Program-made: the position numbers and the translations under genes
In this document: positions 33,831 to 42,005 of the stretch, one piece after another
How the letters are laid out: every line of letters begins with the position of its first letter
How positions within the stretch are numbered: position 1 is the first letter of the stretch
Notes under the pieces: generated by a model
What the model saw: the letters and a program-made list of their open reading frames with translations, nothing else
What the model was told of the DNA's origin: nothing
Database searches by the model: none
DNA from: Alicyclobacillus kakegawensis NBRC 103104
GTDB taxonomy: Bacteria > Bacillota > Bacilli > Alicyclobacillales > Alicyclobacillaceae
Length of the DNA: 64,000 nucleotides
Direction of reading: 5' to 3'
NCBI RefSeq assembly: GCF_001552655.1
Contig: NZ_BCRP01000016.1
Coordinates: 1 to 64,000 of the forward strand

Positions 33831-34457
33831 ATGTCATTTCGCTTGACGGTGCGGGGAGTGGTCCTCTCCGCCCTGTTTGCGGCGCTGCTGGTCGTGATGA
33901 GCTACGCGAGCGTGCACATTCCCGGATCGCCGGTGCCCATCACGTTGGAGAACATGGCGGTCATGTTGGCGGGGGCGATTCTCGGCCCCTGGTACGGGTT
34001 TTTCAGTATGCTGCTGGTGCTGGTGCTGACAGCGCTGGGGCTGCCGCTGCTGCACAACTCCGGCGGCATGGGGGTCATCCTGGGGCCGACAGGTGGATAC
34101 ATCTGGATGTGGCCGGTCTGCGCGTTCGGGATTGGCGCTCTCGTGCAGGCACTCAGCAGGGGCCGCGGCAGCGGGGCGTGGCGCGGAGTCGCGTCGCTCG
34201 TCGGGCTGTTTGTCGTCGTGGAGGTGTGCGGATCGTGGCTGGATTATGTGCTCGCGATTCCCTGGCTGATGCACACGCTGCACTTGAGCTTCGGCAAGGC
34301 GATGGTGGCCGGCTGCTACCCCTATTTGCCGGGCGACGCCTTGAAGGCGGCAGCGACGGCGGTTATCGCGCGGGCTGTCCATACGGTCTACCCGCCACAG
34401 AGGTTGACCGTCGGAGCGGCATCACAGGTGGTCGCGCTCGACAGGGGGGATGCATAG
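33831..34457 (+). CDS. bioY: Biotin transporter S component BioY
   Basis: Substrate-binding membrane component of an ECF biotin importer, 208 residues with six hydrophobic segments. Typical BioY features are visible: IPGSPVPITLENMAVMLAGA near the N-terminus, then GGMGVILGPTGGYIWMWPVCAFG. The N-terminal helix carries the Ala-rich face used to contact EcfT. The ATG at 33831 follows GGAGGA. The BirA operator upstream confirms biotin as substrate. With the divergent ECF genes it forms a complete biotin uptake module. Confidence 0.95.
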   Translation: MSFRLTVRGVVLSALFAALLVVMSYASVHIPGSPVPITLENMAVMLAGAILGPWYGFFSMLLVLVLTALGLPLLHNSGGMGVILGPTGGYIWMWPVCAFGIGALVQALSRGRGSGAWRGVASLVGLFVVVEVCGSWLDYVLAIPWLMHTLHLSFGKAMVAGCYPYLPGDALKAAATAVIARAVHTVYPPQRLTVGAASQVVALDRGDA

Positions 34458-34512
34458 GTGAGCGGCGCTTCGGACACCTTGAACCTGTAGTCACTGGCGA
34501 GGGGGGACGAAG

Positions 34513-34761
34513 ATGAAGACGGTCGCCGTGGAACAGGGCCTCGGCAACGTGAAAGACTACTTCGAGGCGCAGGGCTGCCAGGTGGTGGAGCTGGACCACG
34601 CAGCGGTGAGCGCGCCAGCCGGCGCCTCGGTCATGGTCGTGACGGGCGGGGACAACAACCTGATGGGGATGCAGGACATCGTGGCGGATGTGCCGGTTGT
34701 CTCCGCGGAAGGGTTGTCGCCTGAAGAGGTCTATCGGCGGGTCCAGAACTACTTGCAATGA
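34513..34761 (+). CDS. UPF0180 family protein, YkuS-like
   Basis: 82-residue cytoplasmic protein of unknown role. It begins KTVAVEQGLGNVKDYFEAQG and has VVTGGDNNLMGMQDI followed by a C-terminal amphipathic helix. This pattern matches the YkuS/UPF0180 family of Bacillales. The ATG at 34513 follows a GGGGGG tract. A good terminator follows at 34794, so the unit ends here. Confidence 0.82.
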   Translation: MKTVAVEQGLGNVKDYFEAQGCQVVELDHAAVSAPAGASVMVVTGGDNNLMGMQDIVADVPVVSAEGLSPEEVYRRVQNYLQ

Positions 34762-34793
34762 CTGTGCTCAACCAAGTCCATCAGGGTTTGTAG

Positions 34794-34815
34794 GGCGGCC
34801 GCTCGGCCGCCTTTT
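34794..34815 (+). terminator. Rho-independent terminator
   Basis: GGCGGCC (34794-34800) and GGCCGCC (34805-34811) form a perfect GC-rich stem with a 4-base loop, followed by TTTT (34812-34815). It lies 33 bases after the YkuS-like gene and ends the bioY-ykuS direction transcript. Confidence 0.85.
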
Positions 34816-35012
34816 CGCGTATAGATCTGCAATCGGATTGTATTATCAGTTCAATCTGTCTCTTTCCAGAATTATGCCACCAACCAATTTCTTGTAATAT
34901 AAGCTTTTAATTTGCTTGATGTTTTGTGTATAGTAGGGTATGCAGACGGCCTTTTTGCTTTGGTCCATGGCGTTGAAAGCGTTTCATGTACAGTAAAGGG
35001 GTGAAAGAGTCC

Positions 35013-36599
35013 ATGGGATACAAACGCAATGTAGGCGCATTTGCCCTGATGATGACAGGGCTTGGCTCAATCATCGGATCCGGCTGGCTGTTTGGCGCCT
35101 GGAAGGCGGCGAATGTGGCCGGCCCGGCGTCGGTGTTCGCGTGGATCATCGGGGCCATCGTCATTATGTTCATCGGTCTGACGTTCGTGGAATTGGGCTC
35201 GATGTTTCCCGAGGCCGGCGGAATGGTCCGCTATGCCCAGTATTCGCATGGCTCACTGGTCGGATACATTGCCGGATGGGCAAACTGGATTGCCATTGTC
35301 TCGGTGATCCCGATTGAGGCCGAGGCCTCGGTTCAGTATATGAGCTCCTGGCCGTGGGCGTGGGCGCAGTCCTTATACAACGGACATACACTGCAGCCCT
35401 TGGGGCTGTTCTTTGCCGCGGTGCTGGTGTTCATTTACTTTCTGCTGAACTATTGGACGGTCAAGCTGTTTGCTCGCGCCAATACGTTCATCACGGTGTT
35501 TAAGTTCATTGTGCCGACGCTGACCTTCATCAGCTTGATAGTCGCCGGTTTTCATGCAGGGAACTTTCACCAGTATGGCGGGTTCGCCCCGTTCGGTTGG
35601 TCGGCGGTGTTGACTGCGGTCGCCACGTCGGGGGTGGTGTTTGCGTTCAACGGATTTCAGAGCCCTATCAACCTGGCCGGTGAGGCGAAAAACCCGGCGA
35701 GGGCCGTGCCGCTCGCGGTGGTAGGATCCATCCTGATTGCGGGCTTGATCTACGTCGGTCTTGAGATAGCCTACCTCGGCGCCGTACCGGGGCACAGCCT
35801 GCTGCACGGATGGAATAACGTGGTGCTGAACTCCCCGTTTGCGGATCTGGCGCTGGCCATCAACCTGAACTGGTTGGCTGTCATCCTGTTCGCGGACGCG
35901 TTCGTGTCGCCGTCTGGAACCGGCATCACCTACACCGCTTCGACTGCGCGCATGGTCTACGGCATGGAGAAGAACGGCTATTTCCCGAAGGCGCTCGGCC
36001 GTATCCATCCGCGCTTTGGCGTGCCGCGGCCGGCGATGTGGCTGAATCTGCTGGTGGGGTACGTGTTTCTGGTGTTGTTCCGGGGCTGGGGATCACTGGC
36101 CGACGTGATCTCGGTGGCCACGCTCATCTCGTACGTGACCGGACCGATTACGGTCATGGTGCTGCGGCGCACGGCGCCTAACCTGCACCGTCCGTCGCGC
36201 ATCCAGGGGCTTAAGGTGATTGCCCCGCTGGCGTTCATGCTCGCGTCGCTGATTCTCTACTGGGCGCGCTGGCCGCTGACCGGCAAGGTGATCATCATCA
36301 TGCTGATTGGCCTGCCCATCTACTTCTACTACCAAGCAAAAGCCGGATTCCGCGGCTTCGCCCGTCACCTGAAGGCAGGCATCTGGCTGCTTGTCTACCT
36401 GGGATGGATGGCACTCTTGTCCTCGCTCGGCAGCGCGAAGTTCGGTGGTCACAATATCATTCCGTACGGGTGGGACATGCTGGCGGTCGCGGCGTCGTCG
36501 CTCATTTTCTACTTCTGGGGCGTCAAGAGCGGCTGGGCGAACGAATACCTGGAAGATGCCGAGGCACTCAACCGCGCTGGCTTCAAAGCGGTGACATGA
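35013..36599 (+). CDS. APC family amino acid permease
   Basis: 528-residue amino acid/polyamine/organocation permease with about 12 membrane helices. TM1 carries the substrate-site motif GLGSIIGSGWLFG, and TM6 has the region VVFAFNGFQSPINLAGEAKNP, both typical of the family. The ATG at 35013 follows AAAGGGGTG at a good distance; earlier in-frame starts lack an RBS. The substrate amino acid is unknown. The 210-base gap before it holds a terminator and AT-rich sequence, but no convincing -35/-10 pair. Confidence 0.93.
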   Translation: MGYKRNVGAFALMMTGLGSIIGSGWLFGAWKAANVAGPASVFAWIIGAIVIMFIGLTFVELGSMFPEAGGMVRYAQYSHGSLVGYIAGWANWIAIVSVIPIEAEASVQYMSSWPWAWAQSLYNGHTLQPLGLFFAAVLVFIYFLLNYWTVKLFARANTFITVFKFIVPTLTFISLIVAGFHAGNFHQYGGFAPFGWSAVLTAVATSGVVFAFNGFQSPINLAGEAKNPARAVPLAVVGSILIAGLIYVGLEIAYLGAVPGHSLLHGWNNVVLNSPFADLALAINLNWLAVILFADAFVSPSGTGITYTASTARMVYGMEKNGYFPKALGRIHPRFGVPRPAMWLNLLVGYVFLVLFRGWGSLADVISVATLISYVTGPITVMVLRRTAPNLHRPSRIQGLKVIAPLAFMLASLILYWARWPLTGKVIIIMLIGLPIYFYYQAKAGFRGFARHLKAGIWLLVYLGWMALLSSLGSAKFGGHNIIPYGWDMLAVAASSLIFYFWGVKSGWANEYLEDAEALNRAGFKAVT

Positions 36600-36605
36600 C
36601 ACCTT

Positions 36606-36633
36606 TTGCATGGCCCCCCGATTCCGGCATAAT
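36606..36633 (+). promoter_or_regulatory. Candidate SigA promoter of the esterase-Nudix pair
   Basis: TTGCAT (36606-36611), 16-base spacer and CATAAT (36628-36633), about 70 bases before the ATG at 36702. It starts within 10 bases of the permease stop. Confidence 0.5.
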
Positions 36634-36701
36634 GATGAGAAAGAAGACGAATCAGTCGTGCCCCAAGGCCTGCTCACGACTAAAGTGAAGGAGACGAACC
36701 G

Positions 36702-37457
36702 ATGCAGCGAGCTGTCGAACTGGTCAGTCACGGCGCCACCCTGCGCGGAATGGAGCACATCCCCGACCAAGCGGCGGAGAAGTATCCGGCGGTTCTGTTG
36801 TTTCACGGGTTTACGGGAAACCGGTTGGAGCCGCACCGCATGTTTTTGAAGATTTCCCGAATGCTGGAGGACATTGGCTACGCGAGTTTTCGATTCGATT
36901 TCATGGGCAGCGGCGAGAGCGACGGCAACTTTGAGGATATGACCCTTTCCACCGAGGTGGCGGACGCGCACAGGATGGTCGATTGGGTCAAACAGCATCC
37001 GAAGGTGGATGCCAAGCGCGTGGTGCTGCTCGGATTGAGCATGGGCGGCCTCGTGGCCAGTCTGGTGGCCGGGGACCGGCCGGACGACGTGTGGCGCCTG
37101 ATTCTCATGGCGCCAGCCGGCAACATGCCCGGCATCGTCCGTTCCATCGAGTCGAGCCAAGCGGTCCAGCCGGATGCCGAGGTGTTCGATCACGCTGGCA
37201 ACTTGGTCGGTCGCGCGTTTGCCGATGATCTGAGGGGATTGGACGTGTTCCCGCGGGCCGCGCGCTACCGAGGACCGGTGCTGCTGATTCACGGCGAGAA
37301 GGACGAAACGGTGCCGTATCAGGTTTCGGAGCAATACCGCGATCTTGCGTACGGTGATTGCGCCTCCATCCACATCGTACCGGACGCCAACCACACCTTT
37401 GACGGGCACGCGTGGGAGAACGAAGTGCTCGCCGCAATCCGTGGGTTTCTTGCATAA
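36702..37457 (+). CDS. Alpha/beta hydrolase, esterase type
   Basis: 251-residue cytoplasmic serine hydrolase. The oxyanion region HGFTGNR is followed by FRFDFMGSGESDG, the nucleophile elbow GLSMGG, and the C-terminal catalytic pair: an Asp in GEKDETVP and a His in NHTFDGHAWE. This is the pattern of the BAAT/cinnamoyl (feruloyl) esterase-like subgroup. The ATG at 36702 follows GAAGGAG. A Nudix gene follows 13 bases downstream. Confidence 0.9.
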   Translation: MQRAVELVSHGATLRGMEHIPDQAAEKYPAVLLFHGFTGNRLEPHRMFLKISRMLEDIGYASFRFDFMGSGESDGNFEDMTLSTEVADAHRMVDWVKQHPKVDAKRVVLLGLSMGGLVASLVAGDRPDDVWRLILMAPAGNMPGIVRSIESSQAVQPDAEVFDHAGNLVGRAFADDLRGLDVFPRAARYRGPVLLIHGEKDETVPYQVSEQYRDLAYGDCASIHIVPDANHTFDGHAWENEVLAAIRGFLA

Positions 37458-37470
37458 AAGGGGGCCGAGC

Positions 37471-37950
37471 ATGGCTCGTCCAGGGTTTTGGCAGCGGGCT
37501 GTGGTGCAGACCTACGCCCACGCGCCACGGTGGATGACCAATCCGGTGGTCCGGCTGGTCAAGGGGCAGTATCCCATCGGCGTGGCCGCCGTGGTGTTTG
37601 ATGGGGCGGATCGGCTTTTGACGCTTCGCCACACATACGGTCAGCCGTTCTGGCGCCTGCCTGGCGGCCTGATGGAACGGGGTGAGTCGGTCTACGAAAC
37701 CGCCGCCCGCGAGGTGCGCGAGGAGGCGTGTTGCGACATTCGGCCCGAGTGGATTGTCGAAGCGGAACCTGCGGTGTACACCTTCGACGTGGTGCTCTTG
37801 GCGTCGCTCGTTAAGCAGTCTCCCTTCGCCGCCAGCGCCGAAATCGCCGAGCGGCGTTGGATGCACCCGGATGAGTTCTGCCAGGTCAACGAAGACCAGC
37901 GAGCCTATGTGGAACGGGCGCGCTGGCTGCGGCAGCACCTGAACGGATAG
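37471..37950 (+). CDS. Nudix hydrolase
   Basis: 159-residue Nudix protein. The box runs GGLMERGESVYETAAREVREEA, with all catalytic acidic residues. The N-terminal 35 residues (ARPGFWQRAVVQTYAHAP) are a short amphipathic extension found in several Bacillales Nudix proteins. The substrate is unknown. The ATG at 37471 follows AAGGGGG, and the gene is probably co-transcribed with the esterase. The following 135 bases to moaB are GC-rich and hold no gene. Confidence 0.88.
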   Translation: MARPGFWQRAVVQTYAHAPRWMTNPVVRLVKGQYPIGVAAVVFDGADRLLTLRHTYGQPFWRLPGGLMERGESVYETAAREVREEACCDIRPEWIVEAEPAVYTFDVVLLASLVKQSPFAASAEIAERRWMHPDEFCQVNEDQRAYVERARWLRQHLNG

Positions 37951-38085
37951 CCCCCCAGCGGTGGAGCCTTGGTATTGTCCGGGCGACTTCACAGCGAATG
38001 TCCGGGCCTAATGCCCCTCGGGAGGGAGGCAGCCAGGCGGCCCCCAGGCGGCGGGTAACAACCGTCGAGGCTCTGCGGCGGCCGC

Positions 38086-38577
38086 TTAGGCGCCGTGCGC
38101 CGTATGGCCGCAGACCAAATCCACCAGGTGGCGCAGAACCGGCCGAATCACGGCGAAGCACTCCCGGACCGCCTTCTCGCTCCCCGGCAGGTTGATGATA
38201 ATCGTGTCTCCCGCAATCCCCGCCACCTGGCGCGAGGTCATGGCAAACGGTGTGTGCCGCAGGCTCTCGCTGCGCATCGCCTCGGCGACGCCGGGCAGCT
38301 CTTTGTCGATGACCTGACGCGTCGCTTCAGGTGTCACGTCACGCGGCCCGGCACCTGTACCCCCGGTGGTCAGCACCAGGTGAATCCGCGCATCGCCCGC
38401 CCAGCGCCCGAGAACCGCCGCCAAACGGGCCTGGTCGTCGGCAACCGCCGTCCGTTCCGCGACGGTAAACCCCGCCTCTTCCAACAGCTTTTGCAGCGTG
38501 TCTCCGCTTTTGTCCTGACGTGTCCCGGCTGCGACCCCATCGCTGGCGGTCAGCACCGCTGCCGTATACCTATCCAT
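38086..38577 (-). CDS. moaB: Molybdenum cofactor biosynthesis protein MoaB/MogA
   Basis: 163-residue protein that adenylylates molybdopterin before molybdenum insertion. It has the family blocks TASDGVAAGTRQDKSG, LVLTTGGTGAGPRDVTPEAT and NLPGSEKAVRECF. The gene stands alone in the window with no other mo- gene adjacent, as is common for moaB in Bacillales. The product is cytoplasmic. The ATG at 38577 has a GGGGGA-type site upstream. Confidence 0.92.
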   Translation of the reverse strand: MDRYTAAVLTASDGVAAGTRQDKSGDTLQKLLEEAGFTVAERTAVADDQARLAAVLGRWAGDARIHLVLTTGGTGAGPRDVTPEATRQVIDKELPGVAEAMRSESLRHTPFAMTSRQVAGIAGDTIIINLPGSEKAVRECFAVIRPVLRHLVDLVCGHTAHGA

Positions 38578-38772
38578 GTATCCCCCATCCTTCCTCTCCC
38601 CTTTGGGCGCCCGCTTGAACCGCGCGGCCTCATTCTATCTGGGCTTGCTCAGGCATAGTGTATTACAACGACAAACCATAGAGAATACCCATGTTCATGT
38701 TCCGAATGTAAGCGCACGTATCCATAACACGAGCAGTCCAGATACCAAGCGCCATGACGAGGGGGTAATGTC

Positions 38773-40089
38773 GTGAAGATGCGTCGCGTTTTGGCCGCCT
38801 CATCTGTTGTCGCGGTGGCGCTGGCGGTCACCGCCTGCGGCAGTGCGTCCAGCAACAACACGAGCAGCAACGCATCCGGCAACACGGCGAACCGGGCGAG
38901 CAACGACGGTGCCAAAGAAGTGGAGATCTTCAGCTGGTGGACAGGGGCTGGCGAGTCGGACGGCTTGAAAGCGCTCATCAAACTGTTCAAGAAGGACTAT
39001 CCCGGCTACACCGTGATCAACTCGGCCGTCGCGGGCGGCGCCGGATCGAACGCGAAGGCGGTTCTGGCCAACCGCATGCAGAACAACAACCCACCCGATA
39101 CCTTCCAGGTGCACGTCGGGCAGGAGCTGCTGTCTTGGGTGGACGCCGGCAAGATGGAGCCGCTCGACAGCCTGTACCAGCAAGAAGGCTGGAACAGCAA
39201 GTTCCCCAAACAGCTGATTGACATGGTCAGCCACGACGGGCACAAGTACGCCGTGCCGGTCGATGTGCACCGCGGCAACGTATTGTGGTACAACAAGAAA
39301 ATTTTTGACGAATATCACCTGACCCCGCCCAAGACGTGGAACGACGTGATTCAGGATGCCAAGGTGCTGAAACAGCACAACATCACCCCGCTGGCCCTGG
39401 GTGACAAGGACCAGTGGGAAACGACGATGCTCTGGGAGGACATTCTGCTCGGGCAACTCGGGGCGCAGGATTACGACAAATTGTGGAAGGGTCAGATCTC
39501 GTTTGACGATCCGCGCGTCAAACAATCGCTCCAGACGCTGAAGGACCTGATGTCCGACGTCAACTCCGACCACGCGGCCAAGGTCTGGCAGGACGCTTCT
39601 CAGATGGTGGCCAAAGGCACGGCGGCCATGAATGTGATGGGCGACTGGGCCAAAGGCTACTTCACCAGCGACCTGCACCTCAAGCCCAATGTTGACTTTG
39701 GCTGGACCACCACGCCCGGTACCGAGCACGACTTTATGGTCATCGTCGACTGCTTCGGCCTGCCCAAGGGGGTCAAACACCCTGAGGGCACCAAGGATTG
39801 GCTGAAGGTGCTCGGGTCTGTCCAGGGCCAGGACGCGTTCAACCCGCTGAAGGGTTCCATTCCAGCCCGCATCGACGCGGACAAGAGCAAGTACGACGTG
39901 TACAGCCAGCAGGCCATGACCGACTTTAAGAAAGACCAGCTGACGCCCAGCCTCGCCCACGGTGCCGCCGCCTCGCCAGGGTTCCTGGACGCGGCCAACA
40001 AGGCCATCAACCAGTTCGTCAACACAGGCGACATCGATACTTGCATCCAGCAGCTGCAGTCCGCATTTCAGCAAAACCCGCCCGTGTAA
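38773..40089 (+). CDS. Sugar ABC transporter substrate-binding lipoprotein
   Basis: 438-residue extracellular binding protein of family 1. It has a lipoprotein signal ending in VTAC, followed by an Asn/Ser-rich linker. The mature domain begins EVEIFSWWTGAGESDGL, with later AAMNVMGDWAKGYF. The WWTGAGE and NVMGDW elements are typical of glucose/mannose-type binders. The start is GTG at 38773. Two permease genes follow about 130 and 0 bases downstream. The sugar is inferred, not proven. Confidence 0.9.
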   Translation: MKMRRVLAASSVVAVALAVTACGSASSNNTSSNASGNTANRASNDGAKEVEIFSWWTGAGESDGLKALIKLFKKDYPGYTVINSAVAGGAGSNAKAVLANRMQNNNPPDTFQVHVGQELLSWVDAGKMEPLDSLYQQEGWNSKFPKQLIDMVSHDGHKYAVPVDVHRGNVLWYNKKIFDEYHLTPPKTWNDVIQDAKVLKQHNITPLALGDKDQWETTMLWEDILLGQLGAQDYDKLWKGQISFDDPRVKQSLQTLKDLMSDVNSDHAAKVWQDASQMVAKGTAAMNVMGDWAKGYFTSDLHLKPNVDFGWTTTPGTEHDFMVIVDCFGLPKGVKHPEGTKDWLKVLGSVQGQDAFNPLKGSIPARIDADKSKYDVYSQQAMTDFKKDQLTPSLAHGAAASPGFLDAANKAINQFVNTGDIDTCIQQLQSAFQQNPPV

Positions 40090-40215
40090 CTCATCAACCG
40101 GACGTGAGGACTGCCACGGTCTCCGACCGATGGCGGCTGGAATCCAAAAAGCTCGGCGGCCAGGCGGACTTTTCGTTTGCCTGGCCCGCTTTCTGCCAGG
40201 AAGGGGGAGCTGCCA

Positions 40216-41184
40216 GTGGCCATGCAGCCCGCGGAGATGACCATTACGCAGCCACGACGGGCGCGCAAGCCGTGGACGTGGGAGCGCGTCTATCCCATCT
40301 TGACCCTGCTGCCGTCCATCATCGCCATCGCCGTGTTTGTGTATGGGTTCATCGTTTGGACCGGCGTCGTATCCTTTACCAAGTGGAACACACTGGTTCC
40401 CGACCTCTCGTGGAACGGGTTTGCCAACTACCGGGCCATCTTTCAAGACTTTCGCTTCCAGTCGGACCTGCGCAACCTGTTGTTCTTCACCGTCCTGTTT
40501 GTCCTTGTCTCTATGATCATCGGGCTGTTCCTCGCCGTGTTGGTGGATCAAAAAATCCGCTTGGAAGGGCTGTTTCGCAGCCTGTTCATCTTCCCGATGG
40601 CGATAGCCTTCATCGTCACCGGCGTCGTCTGGCAGTGGCTGCTCAACCCCTCCACCGGTGTTAATCTCATTCTCAAGGCGCTGGGGCTGACGCACCTGCC
40701 GAAGTGGTATGTGGATATCACCATCGTCCCCTCCATTCCCTGGGGACACATCAAGTTCGGCCTGCCGCTGGCTCTGCTCGCGGTCATCATCGCCGCCGTC
40801 TGGCAGATGTCCGGATTTGCCATGGCGTTGTACCTGTCCGGGCTGCGGGCCATCCCGGATGACTTGAAGGAGGCCGCCGCGGTGGACGGCGCCAACGCCT
40901 GGACAACCTTCTGGCGCGTCATCCTGCCGCAGCTGAACGCGGTCACGGTGACTGTGGTCATCATGCTCATCCACATTTCCATGAAGACGTTTGATCTCAT
41001 CTACGCGATGACGGGCCCCGGCGCCGCGTTTGTGACCGACATGCCGAGCATGGACATGTTCCAGACCACCTTTCAGGGCAACCACTATGCCCAGGGCGCG
41101 GCGATCTCCATCATCATGCTGCTGCTGTTGGCCATTTTCATCGTCCCGTACCTGACCTACAGCCTGAGGGGGGAGAAGCCCTGA
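40216..41184 (+). CDS. Sugar ABC transporter permease
   Basis: 322-residue inner-membrane permease of the MalF-like group. The first hydrophobic segment is YPILTLLPSIIAIAVFVYGF; about six segments follow. The EAA loop reads LKEAAAVDGANAWTTFWRVI. The GTG at 40216 is the right distance from AAGGGGGAG; an ATG two codons later is possible. The stop overlaps the start of the next permease gene (TGATG). Confidence 0.92.
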   Translation: MAMQPAEMTITQPRRARKPWTWERVYPILTLLPSIIAIAVFVYGFIVWTGVVSFTKWNTLVPDLSWNGFANYRAIFQDFRFQSDLRNLLFFTVLFVLVSMIIGLFLAVLVDQKIRLEGLFRSLFIFPMAIAFIVTGVVWQWLLNPSTGVNLILKALGLTHLPKWYVDITIVPSIPWGHIKFGLPLALLAVIIAAVWQMSGFAMALYLSGLRAIPDDLKEAAAVDGANAWTTFWRVILPQLNAVTVTVVIMLIHISMKTFDLIYAMTGPGAAFVTDMPSMDMFQTTFQGNHYAQGAAISIIMLLLLAIFIVPYLTYSLRGEKP

Positions 41185-42005
41185 TGAGTCTGCGCCGTGT
41201 AAACCGGGCGGTTCTCTACCTTGTCCTGTGCGTCTTCGCCGCCGGTTATCTGATGCCCGTGTACGTCGCCCTCATCACCAGCCTGAAGCCCAACAGCGAG
41301 GTCGATCTCGCCCGCATGTGGCAGCTTCCCACCCGAATCGACTTGTCCAGCTGGGGGCAGGCGTTTGAGAGGTTGTCGCCGGGACTGGCCACCAGCCTGG
41401 AGCTGGCCATCCCCGCCACCATCATTGTCGCCATTATCGGCGCCTGCAATGGCTATGCCCTGTCCAAGTGGCGGTTTCCCGGCAGCCGTACCCTGTTTCA
41501 GTGGCTGCTGTTTGGGATGTTCATCCCTTACCAGAGTGTGTTGATCCCGCTGCTCAAGGTGATGGACAGCATTGGCCTATACAACTCGGTGCCGGGATTG
41601 GTCCTGGTGCACGTGATCTACGGGCTCCCGATAGCCACGCTCATCTTTCGCAATTTCTATGTCGGCATCCCGGATGACTTGTTGGAGGCGGGGCGTATCG
41701 ACGGCAACGGCTACTGGGGACTCTTCCGCTCCATCATCCTGCCTCTGTCGGTGCCCGCGTTCGTCGTCATCGGCATCTGGGAATTCACGCAGGTGTGGAA
41801 CGAATTCTTATTCGCGGCCACATTGACCACACCGCCGCATCAGCCGGTCATGGTGGCGCTGCAAAACCTTTCCGGCAGCCAGATTGTTCAGTGGAACGTG
41901 CAGATGGCCGGCGCCATCATGGCCGCCTTGCCGACACTCATCGTCTACATTTTCCTCGGCAAGTACTTCGTGCGCGGGTTACTGGCCGGATCGGTCAAAG
42001 GGTGA
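41184..42005 (+). CDS. Sugar ABC transporter permease
   Basis: 273-residue MalG-like permease with six hydrophobic segments and the EAA loop LLEAGRIDGNGYWGLFRSII. It overlaps the preceding permease gene by one base. No ATPase gene follows, so the importer probably uses a shared MsmX-type ATPase encoded elsewhere. The 3' end overlaps the convergent HTH-TPR regulator gene by 27 bases, and no terminator separates the two. Confidence 0.92.
   Translation: MSLRRVNRAVLYLVLCVFAAGYLMPVYVALITSLKPNSEVDLARMWQLPTRIDLSSWGQAFERLSPGLATSLELAIPATIIVAIIGACNGYALSKWRFPGSRTLFQWLLFGMFIPYQSVLIPLLKVMDSIGLYNSVPGLVLVHVIYGLPIATLIFRNFYVGIPDDLLEAGRIDGNGYWGLFRSIILPLSVPAFVVIGIWEFTQVWNEFLFAATLTTPPHQPVMVALQNLSGSQIVQWNVQMAGAIMAALPTLIVYIFLGKYFVRGLLAGSVKG

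Noticed and set aside
34974-34986. TGAAAGCGTTTCA before the APC permease gene as a catabolite-responsive (cre) site
   Set aside because: Only part of the cre consensus is matched (the last three positions fail), and its half-sites TGAAA/TTTCA have a 3-base centre unlike cre. No carbon catabolite context is evident.
36093-37472. Minus-strand open frame of 459 codons spanning the APC permease, esterase and gap
   Set aside because: It crosses two confident plus-strand genes and their intergenic region, with no recognisable domain or RBS.
38800-41085. Long open frame on the minus strand opposite the sugar ABC genes (761 codons)
   Set aside because: Composition is His/Gln/Arg/Val-rich with no domain, no RBS and no start context. 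It is the mirror frame of high-GC coding DNA on the plus strand.
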